Shown here: positions 8,168 to 16,583 of the stretch, piece by piece | Numbering within the stretch: the first letter of the stretch is position 1 | How the letters are laid out: every line of letters begins with the position of its first letter | Notes under the pieces: generated by a model | What the model saw: the letters and a program-made list of their open reading frames with translations, nothing else | What the model was told of the DNA's origin: nothing | Databases searched by the model: none | Made by a program: the position numbers and the translations under genes | Origin: Candidatus Hodarchaeota archaeon | Lineage (GTDB): Archaea > Asgardarchaeota > Heimdallarchaeia > Hodarchaeales > Hodarchaeaceae | NCBI GenBank assembly: GCA_016839815.1 | Contig: JAEOTM010000071.1 | Span: 1-35,839, forward strand | Direction: 5' to 3' | Length of the DNA stretch: 35,839 bases

Positions 8168-8989
8168 ATGAGTACAAGTACTTCGAGACAAATGAGTACT
8201 GATGCTGATCCATGGTCCTCGGCCTGGGAATTACAGCGAAGACCGAGATATAAATCAGGTGTTCTCGCTCTCGATGCGTTGATACATGACGGTATGATGC
8301 CTGGTAGCTTGTTTCTAATACAAGGCGATGTCCCTCGGAAATTACTTCGGCAATTCGTGACTAAAATTGTTATAGGTCTGTTAACCGTGAATGATCCCTC
8401 GGAGCTAGCTTTTATTGATGGGGCTAACTTATTTCCTTATTATGAAATAGCTTCTGAAGCACGAAGAACTGGATATGATCCACTGGTAATTCTGGATCGC
8501 ATTCAGTTATCACGGGCTTTCAATTTTCATCAAATGACTGAGATCATCACCACTAGACTTCCCAAACTCCTAGAGGTAAAAAAACAGCTCAAAATTGTCT
8601 TTATACCCCAAATATCGTCATTATACCTGTCTACGGAAGCATTAGAATATTTAGAATATGCAAATCTGTCACCAGCAGAAGGGGCGCTATCTGAATTAAC
8701 ACAAGCGATTGGAACTCTGAAGAGTCTGGCTTTACAACATAACTTGATGGTCATTATGACAGCTGCTAGCGCAACGGGATCAAAGACCAAAGGTCTCGGA
8801 GGGACGTATCTCACTCATTCAGCATCTTCTGTCATTCGGATGGCCTCCTCAGCAGAAAGCTCGGCCAAAGAATACGATATTCATTTTTCCCTGCAAAAAG
8901 ATCCAGCCCGGCCAGTAATTCAGCTGACGCACTCACATAGGCAAAAAAAACCATCTACTAGTCAAACATTACTGAATCGTTATTGGTGA
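8168..8989 (+). CDS. RecA/RadA-fold ATPase-like protein with degenerate Walker motifs
   Basis: 273 residues. The opening SGVLALDALIHDGMMPGSLFLIQGD closely follows the RadA/KaiC pattern before the P-loop (SG...LD..L.GG...GS...I.G). Where a Walker A should be, residues 53-60 read GDVPRKLL: the Lys is kept but the second Gly and the Thr/Ser are lost. The expected Walker B strand reads LKIVFIPQISSLY, with no acidic residue. So it probably does not hydrolyse ATP and may act as a structural partner or DNA-bridging subunit. It is the first gene of a tight operon with a small protein and a divergent PolB, 4 and 5 bases apart. This recalls bacterial ImuA beside DnaE2; that parallel is inferred. Confidence 0.78.
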   Translation: MSTSTSRQMSTDADPWSSAWELQRRPRYKSGVLALDALIHDGMMPGSLFLIQGDVPRKLLRQFVTKIVIGLLTVNDPSELAFIDGANLFPYYEIASEARRTGYDPLVILDRIQLSRAFNFHQMTEIITTRLPKLLEVKKQLKIVFIPQISSLYLSTEALEYLEYANLSPAEGALSELTQAIGTLKSLALQHNLMVIMTAASATGSKTKGLGGTYLTHSASSVIRMASSAESSAKEYDIHFSLQKDPARPVIQLTHSHRQKKPSTSQTLLNRYW

Positions 8990-8993
8990 TAAT

Positions 8994-9278
8994 ATGGGAC
9001 GAACCTTACCTTCCTATCGAATGGTGTTGGAACATGAACGTGACCTCTGGATAAAGCATTTTGCGAAACGATTACGAGAACCTTATCGTACAAGCTTTGA
9101 CTATCTTTGGGAGAAGGCATTTCAGTTAGCGGATGCCTCCTCGGCCAATACACGACCAGTTGCTCTAGACAACATTCTCATGAGTATGGTAGTGGCTCAA
9201 CAGGCAGAAATTCAGCTTTTGCAAAAAGATCTCAAGGTTTTGCAGAAACAAGTGAATGACAATAGTGAGTTGCTCTGA
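8994..9278 (+). CDS. Small charged helical protein in the polymerase operon
   Basis: 94 residues, no recognised family. It is strongly basic in the first half (HFAKRLREPYRTSFDYLWEKAF) and ends in a heptad-like helix with Gln and Leu (QQAEIQLLQKDLKVLQKQ), likely a short coiled coil. It starts four bases after the RecA-fold gene and ends five bases before the polymerase gene, so it is almost certainly co-expressed. The position suggests an adaptor linking the two larger proteins, which is inference only. Confidence 0.75.
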   Translation: MGRTLPSYRMVLEHERDLWIKHFAKRLREPYRTSFDYLWEKAFQLADASSANTRPVALDNILMSMVVAQQAEIQLLQKDLKVLQKQVNDNSELL

Positions 9279-9283
9279 TTATA

Positions 9284-11518
9284 ATGGTTACCCAACGTGC
9301 ATGGCTACATGATGTAGCAGCTGCAAATTGGGGCGTACACACCTATTGGATTACATCAAAAGGAGGAATTAAGGCTTATTATCCAATGACAGTTGAGTTT
9401 TTCCTGGCAAAAACCGATCAAGAAACCCAAAAGCGTGTGTTAAGCCATCCCGAAGTCGAGGCAGTCGAAGAAATCTCTAAGTATGTGTCAATCCACGATT
9501 GGCAACCAAGTCCTGTTCTTCGAGTACGAGTGAATCCCACCAAGATACGAACAACCTTTGAGGATTTACGTAAATATTGGGGCAAATACCTCTATAATGC
9601 TGATCTCAGTATTTATCAGCAGTTTAGTTTTCAAACAGGACTTTTCCCCTATGTCTACGCGAAAATTAATGTAAAAAATGGACGCTTACAAGAGAACTGG
9701 AAGCTTCTCGAGCATTATCTACAGGCTGACTATCGCGTTGTTCCTTTCCGTACCCTTTGGATGCAACCATTCTTTGAAGAGCAAAATTTCGCACGAGGGG
9801 CGATTCAGGAAATACATATGCGACATTCCCTGGCAGATGAAGGAGAGGGGCCAATAATATTTGTAGAAGATACAGAAGCAGAGACTATACGGGAAAGTAT
9901 GATGTATCTCAACAAGTTTGATCCAGATATCTTGTTTACATCTGGTGGGGACACCTTTTTTCCGATATTGGCCCAACGAGCAACAGATCTGGGAATAGGA
10001 TATTTACATCCAGGCAGAGGAAGACGTAGACTGTATAGCTATATCAGAAAAAACTCTCAACCCCGTGGCCATAGTTACCAGTCGTATGGAAGAGTGTATT
10101 TTTCCCAACACGGAGTCTATTTTGACGGTGGACGTCATCATTATGATGTTGGAAATTCGTTCATGTGGAAAGAAGGAAATATTGATGGAATCCATGAACT
10201 TGTCCGGTTAGGGTGCTCTGACCCGCAACGAATTGCTCGAGCTACAATTGGTACCGCATTAACCGCTGTGCAGATGCGGACAGCTTATCGACGAAATATT
10301 CTGATTCCAGCAAGAAAAGCTGACAGTGAAGACTTTCGACCTGGTTCAACGATGATGAGCGATGTAGGAGGACTGGTATTTTCCCCTCAGGTAGGTTTCC
10401 ACCAGAACCTCGTAGAACTCGATTTTTTGTCCATGTATCCCTCAATCATGACATATCGAAACGTTAGTCCTGATACAATCAATTGTGGGTGCTGTAAGCA
10501 TGACCAACGGCAATTTGTCCCTGGAACGGATCACTATATTTGTACCCAACGACCAGGTTTGATTAGTCTAGCTTTAAAAAATGTTCTTGATAGAAGAGCT
10601 TATTTTAAAAGTAAACGGAACATTAAATCTTATGATCGTCGTCAGAAAGTCCTTAAATGGCTACTTGTATGCTCATTTGGATATCAAGGTTACCGTAATT
10701 CCCGTTTCGGACGTATTGAAGCACATGAGGCTATTTCTGCCTATGGTAGAGAGGCTTTAACTCGTACCAATCAAGTTGCTACTGAATTTGGACTTGAGGT
10801 AGTAGCTGGGATTGTAGATTCGATTTGGTTAAAAAATCCCAATAATACGCCTATTGAACAGTCGATTATCGATAAAATCTGCCAAAAAATTCAAGAAGAG
10901 GTAAAACTTCCGATCGAACATGCTACCAATTATCATTGGATTGTATTTCTTCCTAGAAGGCACGAAAAATCGATAGGTGTACTCAATCGCTATTACGGAT
11001 TGAAAACTACTGGTTCTTACAAGATTCGAGGCATTGAAATTCGTCAATCTAGTAGTCCATTATTTGTCAAAAAACTTCAGCGCCAGCTCTTGAAGATCCT
11101 GTCCACAGCACGTACACCAGAACAGTTTGAAGAGTGCGCTCATAAAGCCAAGAGAGTGATGCGCAAGTACTTAGCTGATTTGAAGGCAGGAAACATTCCG
11201 TTGAGCGATCTTTTAGTAACTATTCGTCCCTCACGAGGTCCAGATGAATATGTGAGTAATACACGCCAAGCTATCGCAGCTCGTCAATTGAAGACGGCAG
11301 GAGTGAAAGTGGAAGCAGGAATCAAACTCAGCTATCTCATTCTTGATGCTTATGCCTCTGATCCGACCAAGCGAGTGAAAGTCACTCAGCTCTTGACGGG
11401 TAAAGAGCAGTATGACTACCAGGAATATCGCAAGCTGTGTATTCGTGCCTATGAGGGATTAATCCCTCCGGAAATGGAGCAAAAAAGATTGACAATAGAT
11501 GAGTATCTTCTGGCATAG
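9284..11518 (+). CDS. Divergent family B DNA polymerase (PolB2-like)
   Basis: 744 residues. Motif A is intact: LDFLSMYPSI with D380, followed by NVSPDTIN, as in archaeal PolB. A Cys-rich insert (CGCC...ICTQRPG) follows and may bind zinc. Motif B is changed: from K458 the line reads KWLLVCSFG where active enzymes have KxxxNSxYG. Motif C is VDSIW (D512) where active enzymes have DTDS; the second, metal-binding Asp is kept but the first is lost. The exonuclease region (about 190-240) keeps only a partial FDPDILFTSGGD motif II and lacks a clear DxE, so proofreading is probably lost. These changes fit the archaeal PolB2 group, known in Sulfolobales as damage-induced. Residual synthesis is plausible because both core metal ligands remain. 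Confidence 0.88.
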   Translation: MVTQRAWLHDVAAANWGVHTYWITSKGGIKAYYPMTVEFFLAKTDQETQKRVLSHPEVEAVEEISKYVSIHDWQPSPVLRVRVNPTKIRTTFEDLRKYWGKYLYNADLSIYQQFSFQTGLFPYVYAKINVKNGRLQENWKLLEHYLQADYRVVPFRTLWMQPFFEEQNFARGAIQEIHMRHSLADEGEGPIIFVEDTEAETIRESMMYLNKFDPDILFTSGGDTFFPILAQRATDLGIGYLHPGRGRRRLYSYIRKNSQPRGHSYQSYGRVYFSQHGVYFDGGRHHYDVGNSFMWKEGNIDGIHELVRLGCSDPQRIARATIGTALTAVQMRTAYRRNILIPARKADSEDFRPGSTMMSDVGGLVFSPQVGFHQNLVELDFLSMYPSIMTYRNVSPDTINCGCCKHDQRQFVPGTDHYICTQRPGLISLALKNVLDRRAYFKSKRNIKSYDRRQKVLKWLLVCSFGYQGYRNSRFGRIEAHEAISAYGREALTRTNQVATEFGLEVVAGIVDSIWLKNPNNTPIEQSIIDKICQKIQEEVKLPIEHATNYHWIVFLPRRHEKSIGVLNRYYGLKTTGSYKIRGIEIRQSSSPLFVKKLQRQLLKILSTARTPEQFEECAHKAKRVMRKYLADLKAGNIPLSDLLVTIRPSRGPDEYVSNTRQAIAARQLKTAGVKVEAGIKLSYLILDAYASDPTKRVKVTQLLTGKEQYDYQEYRKLCIRAYEGLIPPEMEQKRLTIDEYLLA

Positions 11519-11525
11519 TATCTTT

Positions 11526-11540
11526 GAAAAGTATTTATAG
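11526..11540 (+). promoter_or_regulatory. BRE/TATA-like element before the ADP-ribosylglycohydrolase gene
   Basis: GAAAA followed by GTATTTATAG fits an archaeal BRE plus TATA box. It begins eight bases after the polymerase stop and lies about 40 bases before the next ATG, so transcription would start roughly 12-15 bases before the gene. This argues that the hydrolase has its own promoter and is not just the fourth gene of the polymerase operon. Confidence 0.5.
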
Positions 11541-11578
11541 GGGAATTATTTCTCTCTACTTCCTTCAGGGTTATTTTC

Positions 11579-12589
11579 ATGAAGCCGACTCTTTCTCAAT
11601 TCCAAGGATGTCTCGTTGGCCAATGTCTTGGAGATGCATTAGGATTTCCAGTTGAAGGACATGGCCCCGAAACCTGTGCAAAATATGTTCAGGAGAATAT
11701 TCAGCATACTCCTGATAAGATGTTAGGACGAGCGCACTTTCCTTTTGGCCAGTATACTGATGATTCACAATTAGCACGTGAGCTCATCCAAAGCTATATT
11801 ACCAGTAATGGCCAGTTTCATCCCGAGGAGTATGCAACACGAATAGCTGCTATTTTTGCAGATAATCGTATAGTTGGAAGGGGTTTAGCTACTCATCAAG
11901 CGGCTGAAAATCTCATACATGGTGTTTCGTGGAAGGAGTCAGGTATTCCTGCTCCAAATGCGGGGAATGGGAGCGCAATGCGCGCTGCCCCTATTGGGAT
12001 GTTTTTTTTTGATAATATAGACCTTCTTACCAGACATGCGGTTGATCAAGGTCGAATTACACATACTGATCCTCGTTGTCATGCGGGTGCAATGGCAATT
12101 GCTGGAGCTGTGGCTCTTGCATTCCGCGAAGAGGAAATAATTCCTTCTACATTCCTACCTACATTAGTTGATTATGTAAAACCAATTGATAGTACTTTTT
12201 CCCGCGGACTTGAAAAAATGGAAATATGGTTGGATTGGGATATCAAAGCAGCAGTAAAAGTAATCGGTCCATATGGTCGAAAAACAGGATACGAAGAGAG
12301 TTATACTTGGCGGAATATCTCACCTTACGTTATTAGTAGTGTTTTATGGAGTCTGTACGCGTTTTTAAAAACCCCCGAATCTTATACAGAAGCAATTATC
12401 ACCTCTATTATTGTGGGAGGTGATGTTGATACAACAGCCGCCATGACTGGGGCAATCAGTGGAGCATACCTAGGAATTGATATGATTCCTAAAGAAATGG
12501 CACATCAATTGACAGACCAAGGTACATGGGGGTTTGAAGACTTAATGGAGCTTGCTAAAAAGTGTTATGCGATAAAAATGGGGAATTGA
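11579..12589 (+). CDS. ADP-ribosylglycohydrolase (DraG/ARH3-like)
   Basis: 336 residues, the normal length for this family. It removes ADP-ribose from modified proteins or nucleic acids using two Mg ions. Family motifs appear in order: GCLVGQCLGDALGFPVEG at the N-terminus, YTDDSQLA (TDDS where most members have TDDT), NAGNGSAMRAAPIG, ITHTDPRCHAGA, and GGDVDTTAAMTGAI near the C-terminus supplying the second metal-binding Asp pair. The gene follows the divergent polymerase by 60 bases and converges on the GNAT gene, 18 bases between stops. A link between reversible ADP-ribosylation and the neighbouring repair-like operon is possible but not shown. Confidence 0.9.
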   Translation: MKPTLSQFQGCLVGQCLGDALGFPVEGHGPETCAKYVQENIQHTPDKMLGRAHFPFGQYTDDSQLARELIQSYITSNGQFHPEEYATRIAAIFADNRIVGRGLATHQAAENLIHGVSWKESGIPAPNAGNGSAMRAAPIGMFFFDNIDLLTRHAVDQGRITHTDPRCHAGAMAIAGAVALAFREEEIIPSTFLPTLVDYVKPIDSTFSRGLEKMEIWLDWDIKAAVKVIGPYGRKTGYEESYTWRNISPYVISSVLWSLYAFLKTPESYTEAIITSIIVGGDVDTTAAMTGAISGAYLGIDMIPKEMAHQLTDQGTWGFEDLMELAKKCYAIKMGN

Positions 12590-12607
12590 ATTGCGTTTAG
12601 ATATTCC

Positions 12608-13471
12608 CTATTCAATTTCTTTACGATAGAATACAGATTTACTCCGCTTAGAAAAGCCAAACCTCTCCATTGTTTCAATAATGGAATCATCTTCTTCTAA
12701 AGTTATACTTACATGCTTCTGATGACGATTTTGAAGCTCTTCTAAAGTAATCTGAATAATGTTGTCAGTAGACGTGGAATAGTCCTCATCCACCACAATA
12801 AGATTCATTTCGGAATACCCTGTATCTTCACGGTTTGTCACTGCAGCTAAACTGATTACTTGACGGTCATCATGTAAGGAAATAATTAGATCAAAATCGA
12901 TATCTCTATAGAAATTAGTGAGTTCAGAGAGATTATCTTTAGCATACCTAGAATCTTTTGAGGCAAGGTTAATGAGAATGTCATTTGGAAGAGTAGAATG
13001 AATTTTTGTTGTGAATTTAGTCTTTATTGGGTCTATAGGAGAGTCGAGGTTGCGGATATAAATTGGATAACCAAACGCATAATTAAATCCTTTATTTAGA
13101 AAAAAATTAATCTGTGTGTTCCATTCTTCTCTGAAACGCTGAAGAAAACTTGTACCGTTCAACGGTCCTACAGCTAGATCATAGATTCTCTGATAAAGTT
13201 CTTCTTGAACTTCTCCTTCAAAGCTTTTTCGAACCCAAGGGTATCCAAATGGGATAAATGTTTCATGTTTGATACAACTCATGTAACCAATCAAGGTATC
13301 CTTCTCAAATGCAAATACTTTGGTTCTGGGGTCAAAAATTGGCTTTTGAGCGAAATGTAATTGACTTTTATTTGGCTTCCAAGCCCAAGGTAACTCCTTT
13401 GTCACTTCCATCCAAAAATCTCGTTGTAATTCTAAATCCTCCATTTCTTGGTAATTTCGATAGGTGACCAT
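12608..13471 (-). CDS. Tandem GNAT-type acetyltransferase
   Basis: About 287 residues from ATG 13471, chosen because GGAGAG lies seven bases upstream; a GTG at 13522 would add 17 residues without a ribosome binding site. Two GNAT-like halves can be traced. The first contains FAFEKDTLIGYMSCIKHE and a later FFLNKGFNYAFGYPIYIRNL ending. The second contains VISLAAVTNREDTGYSEMNLIVV and ends in ETMERFGFSKRSKSVFYRK, a typical GNAT C-terminus. The acetyl-CoA loop (Q/RxxGxG/A) is not obvious in either half, so one or both may be inactive. Substrate unknown. Confidence 0.7.
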   Translation of the reverse strand: MVTYRNYQEMEDLELQRDFWMEVTKELPWAWKPNKSQLHFAQKPIFDPRTKVFAFEKDTLIGYMSCIKHETFIPFGYPWVRKSFEGEVQEELYQRIYDLAVGPLNGTSFLQRFREEWNTQINFFLNKGFNYAFGYPIYIRNLDSPIDPIKTKFTTKIHSTLPNDILINLASKDSRYAKDNLSELTNFYRDIDFDLIISLHDDRQVISLAAVTNREDTGYSEMNLIVVDEDYSTSTDNIIQITLEELQNRHQKHVSITLEEDDSIIETMERFGFSKRSKSVFYRKEIE

Positions 13472-13653
13472 AAATAACTCTCCAATTAATGACTGTGGTA
13501 ATAGAAAATATTCCTTTTTCACCTTAATTATTTGTTTGTTCCTAAATCAGAACAGAAAAATTTTCTCTGTTCTAATGTGTATTAATATGAATTAGGTTGT
13601 TCTGTAAAAGAAATAGAAGTAAAACAATTTTGTATACAGATGTGTTGAGTAAA

Positions 13654-14919
13654 ATGGTTTTAAATAAGTTATCGCTAATGAAAATGTCTTCATTCTTTGT
13701 AGGTTTGTTTTTTCTCATCATACTTCTACTTCCACAAGTAGCTCTAGCTACAACAGGTGAAGATATTCCGATTGACTCTGAATATGCGTCAGGGGTTATT
13801 ACACAACCAGGTAGAACCATGAAAATGTCCTATGCATGGGTAAATTCCAATTCTTCAGAATTTCTATCAATTACGATGTTTGACGATATCTACAAAGTAG
13901 CACTATTCCGTCCATTTTTTGGTCAAGCATACAACGTAGACAATAGTGAATTCTTTGTGGGGACAATGCTAACGGGGTTTGAATTATTTCAAGATAGTAA
14001 TGGTAATAACGTTTTAGACCTAGCAGAGGAACTCAAATACTATATCATGCTGAATGCCTCTCAAGAATATATATTACCAGTCATAGAAAAGACAGTCGGT
14101 GACGTGACCCAGTATTCGTGGAAAGTATGTTATTTAGAGATTGATGGATTTTTTAATCCGTATGAAGGACCTTATATGGCAAGAACGATCATCGAAAGCG
14201 TCAATCTTTCATACATCTTTGAAGTTCATGAGAACCATACTGAATTGAAGTTAGCAATTGAAATGGGTGAATGGGATGCCTATGAATTTGATTTTGATAT
14301 GAACACTGGTCAGCTGATAAGACTAGACGATGTAAATCTCGAGGAGTATAGTCTTTCTCTATTATTTGGTACAACAGTAAGCAGTGAAGAACCTTTTACA
14401 ATGACTATGTATAATGGGTCTACAGGTTTGGAAGATTTGCGTGTAGAAGTTAATGGTGTACCGATTTTCCAGTCATTATTTCAAGATACATATGATCTTG
14501 GATTGAATGGTTCTGCATTCCAAGCAACCACTACTCCTGCAAATGTAGAGACGCTGTACGATGATCAATTACAGTTCTGGGGAACTCCTGCTTCATTTTA
14601 CGATTGGTGGCAAAGCTGGTTCCCATCTATGAGTAATTTAAGCGTCCCTGCTGTTGGACTGGAAGAAGCATCTTTCCTATATAGAATTTGCTATCCAATA
14701 TGGGGTGGAGAACCCTTCAATCATGATCCTCGATATCGTGCATTATTTGATGGAGAATTGAACCTTCCTCCAACAACAACAGAGCCTACCTCAAATCCTC
14801 CCGAAACTAGCACAACGAATACGACGACAACAATCGGAATAACATCGCTAGAAATATCAGCAGTTTTGATGAGTATTTTCCTAATAACTATCCCCTTGAG
14901 TAGAAAACGCAGGAACTAA
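13654..14919 (+). CDS. Secreted surface protein with Thr-rich stalk and C-terminal membrane anchor
   Basis: About 421 residues from ATG 13654; ATG 13678 is equally possible, while the TTG at 13597 adds a basic stretch unlike a signal peptide. A signal peptide (FFVGLFFLIILLLPQVALA) is followed by a large ectodomain with no family I recognise, holding sequons such as NSS, NAS, NHT and NGS. Residues just before the end form a Pro/Thr-rich stalk (PPTTTEPTSNPPETSTTNTT), then one membrane helix and RKRRN. The same stalk-helix-basic-tail layout occurs in the proteins at 6934-7734 and 23630-24874. Role at the cell surface is not known. Confidence 0.7.
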   Translation: MVLNKLSLMKMSSFFVGLFFLIILLLPQVALATTGEDIPIDSEYASGVITQPGRTMKMSYAWVNSNSSEFLSITMFDDIYKVALFRPFFGQAYNVDNSEFFVGTMLTGFELFQDSNGNNVLDLAEELKYYIMLNASQEYILPVIEKTVGDVTQYSWKVCYLEIDGFFNPYEGPYMARTIIESVNLSYIFEVHENHTELKLAIEMGEWDAYEFDFDMNTGQLIRLDDVNLEEYSLSLLFGTTVSSEEPFTMTMYNGSTGLEDLRVEVNGVPIFQSLFQDTYDLGLNGSAFQATTTPANVETLYDDQLQFWGTPASFYDWWQSWFPSMSNLSVPAVGLEEASFLYRICYPIWGGEPFNHDPRYRALFDGELNLPPTTTEPTSNPPETSTTNTTTTIGITSLEISAVLMSIFLITIPLSRKRRN

Positions 14920-14930
14920 TAATTCCTGTT

Positions 14931-16445
14931 TCATTTTTTACTTTTTTTTCTTACATAAAATAAATATTCATCCTTGCCCTCAATAAGTTCTAATTCATCA
15001 TCTTTAGCAAGATTCAATTTTGATAAAAACTCCTTGGGGATAACGAGCTTATTATCAAGTAGTTTAGAACCAATCTTGTCCACTCCTTTAAATGATGGAG
15101 CAGGAACACCCCGAATTCGACTTCTTACCTGTTCCTGAATTTTTACTGTATTTTGAACAGCTTCAACTAGTTTCTGATCTAGCTCATCAATGCTCTTAAA
15201 ACCTAAGAAAGTTGCGAACTCTTCTCTGGAGAGTTGAATTAATTGCTCTTGTAGTTTTTCCCAATCCTCGATAGATATTCGGTGGACAGTACTTCCTTCT
15301 AAATGCAATGATGTCTCTGATTTAACAACCTTTTTTTCTGTTTTCTGTTTCTGAACAGTCATGGTAAATCGACGTTCAGTTCGAATTCCAGATCGTTTTT
15401 TAACACCTTTCATCATGCCTTGACGATTAAGATGAAATAGAAATACCCCAGTTGAGTCTTGTAATTCGTTTGAAAAGGGAAAGTGCAGAATGACATCATC
15501 AGGATAGAGAGTAGCAACTTCACGTGACTTTTGTATAGTGATTTCTTTAGGAACGCGAAATGCCTTATCAAACTGCTGAAGCTGGTCTAGGGAACTCATA
15601 CCGACAACTTCGTCAATTACTTTGGGTATAACTCGTTGACCCTCCTTTGCTCTAGATTCAATGACTCCACTCGACAAGGTAAGCTTTGTAATGGACGTCC
15701 CAAGCGATATTATTCCTACAAATATGGCTGCAAAAATTAAGGAGAGTGTAAATATATTTAATTCCATTTGACCTAGAATAATAAAAATAAACGGTAAAAG
15801 AATCCATTTAAAGGCCTGTTTCAAACCCGCAAGTAAAGTACCAACTAATTTCAAGGGATTTAGAATCAAATCAACATAATTAACAGTAATTTGTCTTCCA
15901 TAAAAGAGAATTAACTCAAAATATCCAATGACTAGAAAGCAGATAACAGCGATTTCAGTGAGGAAGTTTAACTCGCGTAAACTAACTAAGAACAGGAAAA
16001 GAATGGATAATTTCCAGAGATTTAGAACCAGATTACTAAGATGAGGGGGAAGCCCCAAAACCAGCTCTTGAGTCACTTTTCGAGGTGTGATCACGAACCA
16101 CGAAACAAAAGTTAATGCAAGGAGGAGAACCATTACTTCATTTAATGAAAGTTGTAGTGACTGTATTAATACATCCTTTTCATGATAAATGAAATAAGCA
16201 AGCATCCATGTTACAAGGTATCCGAAAATTCCTCCTTCATTGTCCATTTGCCGATTTTTCCTGGCTTGGACACGAACGGTTAGCATAAGAAGAAAATTCA
16301 AAGCCCCAAGTGCTAAAAATAGGTTTGGATCTTCTTGGAGAATACTGATCATAATCCAAGCAAGCGCAAACAGTACACCTAATCCAGTTAATCGTGAGGG
16401 TCGAATATTTGAGGGATCTTGCCATGAAAAAGACTTATCAGACAT
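14931..16445 (-). CDS. Polytopic membrane protein with C-terminal AbrB/SpoVT-like domain
   Basis: About 504 residues from ATG 16445 (GTG 16454 is an alternative; neither has a clear ribosome binding site). Residues 15-260 contain eight or so hydrophobic helices. The rest is a cytosolic region with an acidic and basic mix, ending at about 462-504 in DNKLVIPKEFLSKLNLAKDD, followed by ELELIEG. That pattern (..LVIPKEF..KL.L..DDELEL) is the SpoVT-AbrB swapped-hairpin fold used for DNA binding or oligomer formation in antitoxins and transition-state regulators. A membrane protein ending in this domain is unusual. The final codons encode KKSKK from an A-rich run that doubles as a T-rich end for the opposing transcript. 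Confidence 0.65.
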   Translation of the reverse strand: MSDKSFSWQDPSNIRPSRLTGLGVLFALAWIMISILQEDPNLFLALGALNFLLMLTVRVQARKNRQMDNEGGIFGYLVTWMLAYFIYHEKDVLIQSLQLSLNEVMVLLLALTFVSWFVITPRKVTQELVLGLPPHLSNLVLNLWKLSILFLFLVSLRELNFLTEIAVICFLVIGYFELILFYGRQITVNYVDLILNPLKLVGTLLAGLKQAFKWILLPFIFIILGQMELNIFTLSLIFAAIFVGIISLGTSITKLTLSSGVIESRAKEGQRVIPKVIDEVVGMSSLDQLQQFDKAFRVPKEITIQKSREVATLYPDDVILHFPFSNELQDSTGVFLFHLNRQGMMKGVKKRSGIRTERRFTMTVQKQKTEKKVVKSETSLHLEGSTVHRISIEDWEKLQEQLIQLSREEFATFLGFKSIDELDQKLVEAVQNTVKIQEQVRSRIRGVPAPSFKGVDKIGSKLLDNKLVIPKEFLSKLNLAKDDELELIEGKDEYLFYVRKKSKK

Positions 16446-16583
16446 AAAATTCACTATTAGTTTTCCCTTGTAAGCGTAATTAAGATTAATGATGGGATTA
16501 GAGGTACAACTTCTATTATCGAAAGAAGACTAAAGCAACTCGAAGAGCAGTTTTTTTAAGGTTTAGAAAACGAGTGATCCTGA

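Noticed and set aside
10004..11047. Antisense frames across the polymerase gene
   Set aside because: They are short, lack domain features and mirror the codon pattern of the polymerase on the other strand.
16461..16559. 32-codon open stretch encoding a charged helix-like end
   Set aside because: No start codon, no family match and short enough to be chance in AT-rich DNA. It may be a gene remnant but I cannot support it.
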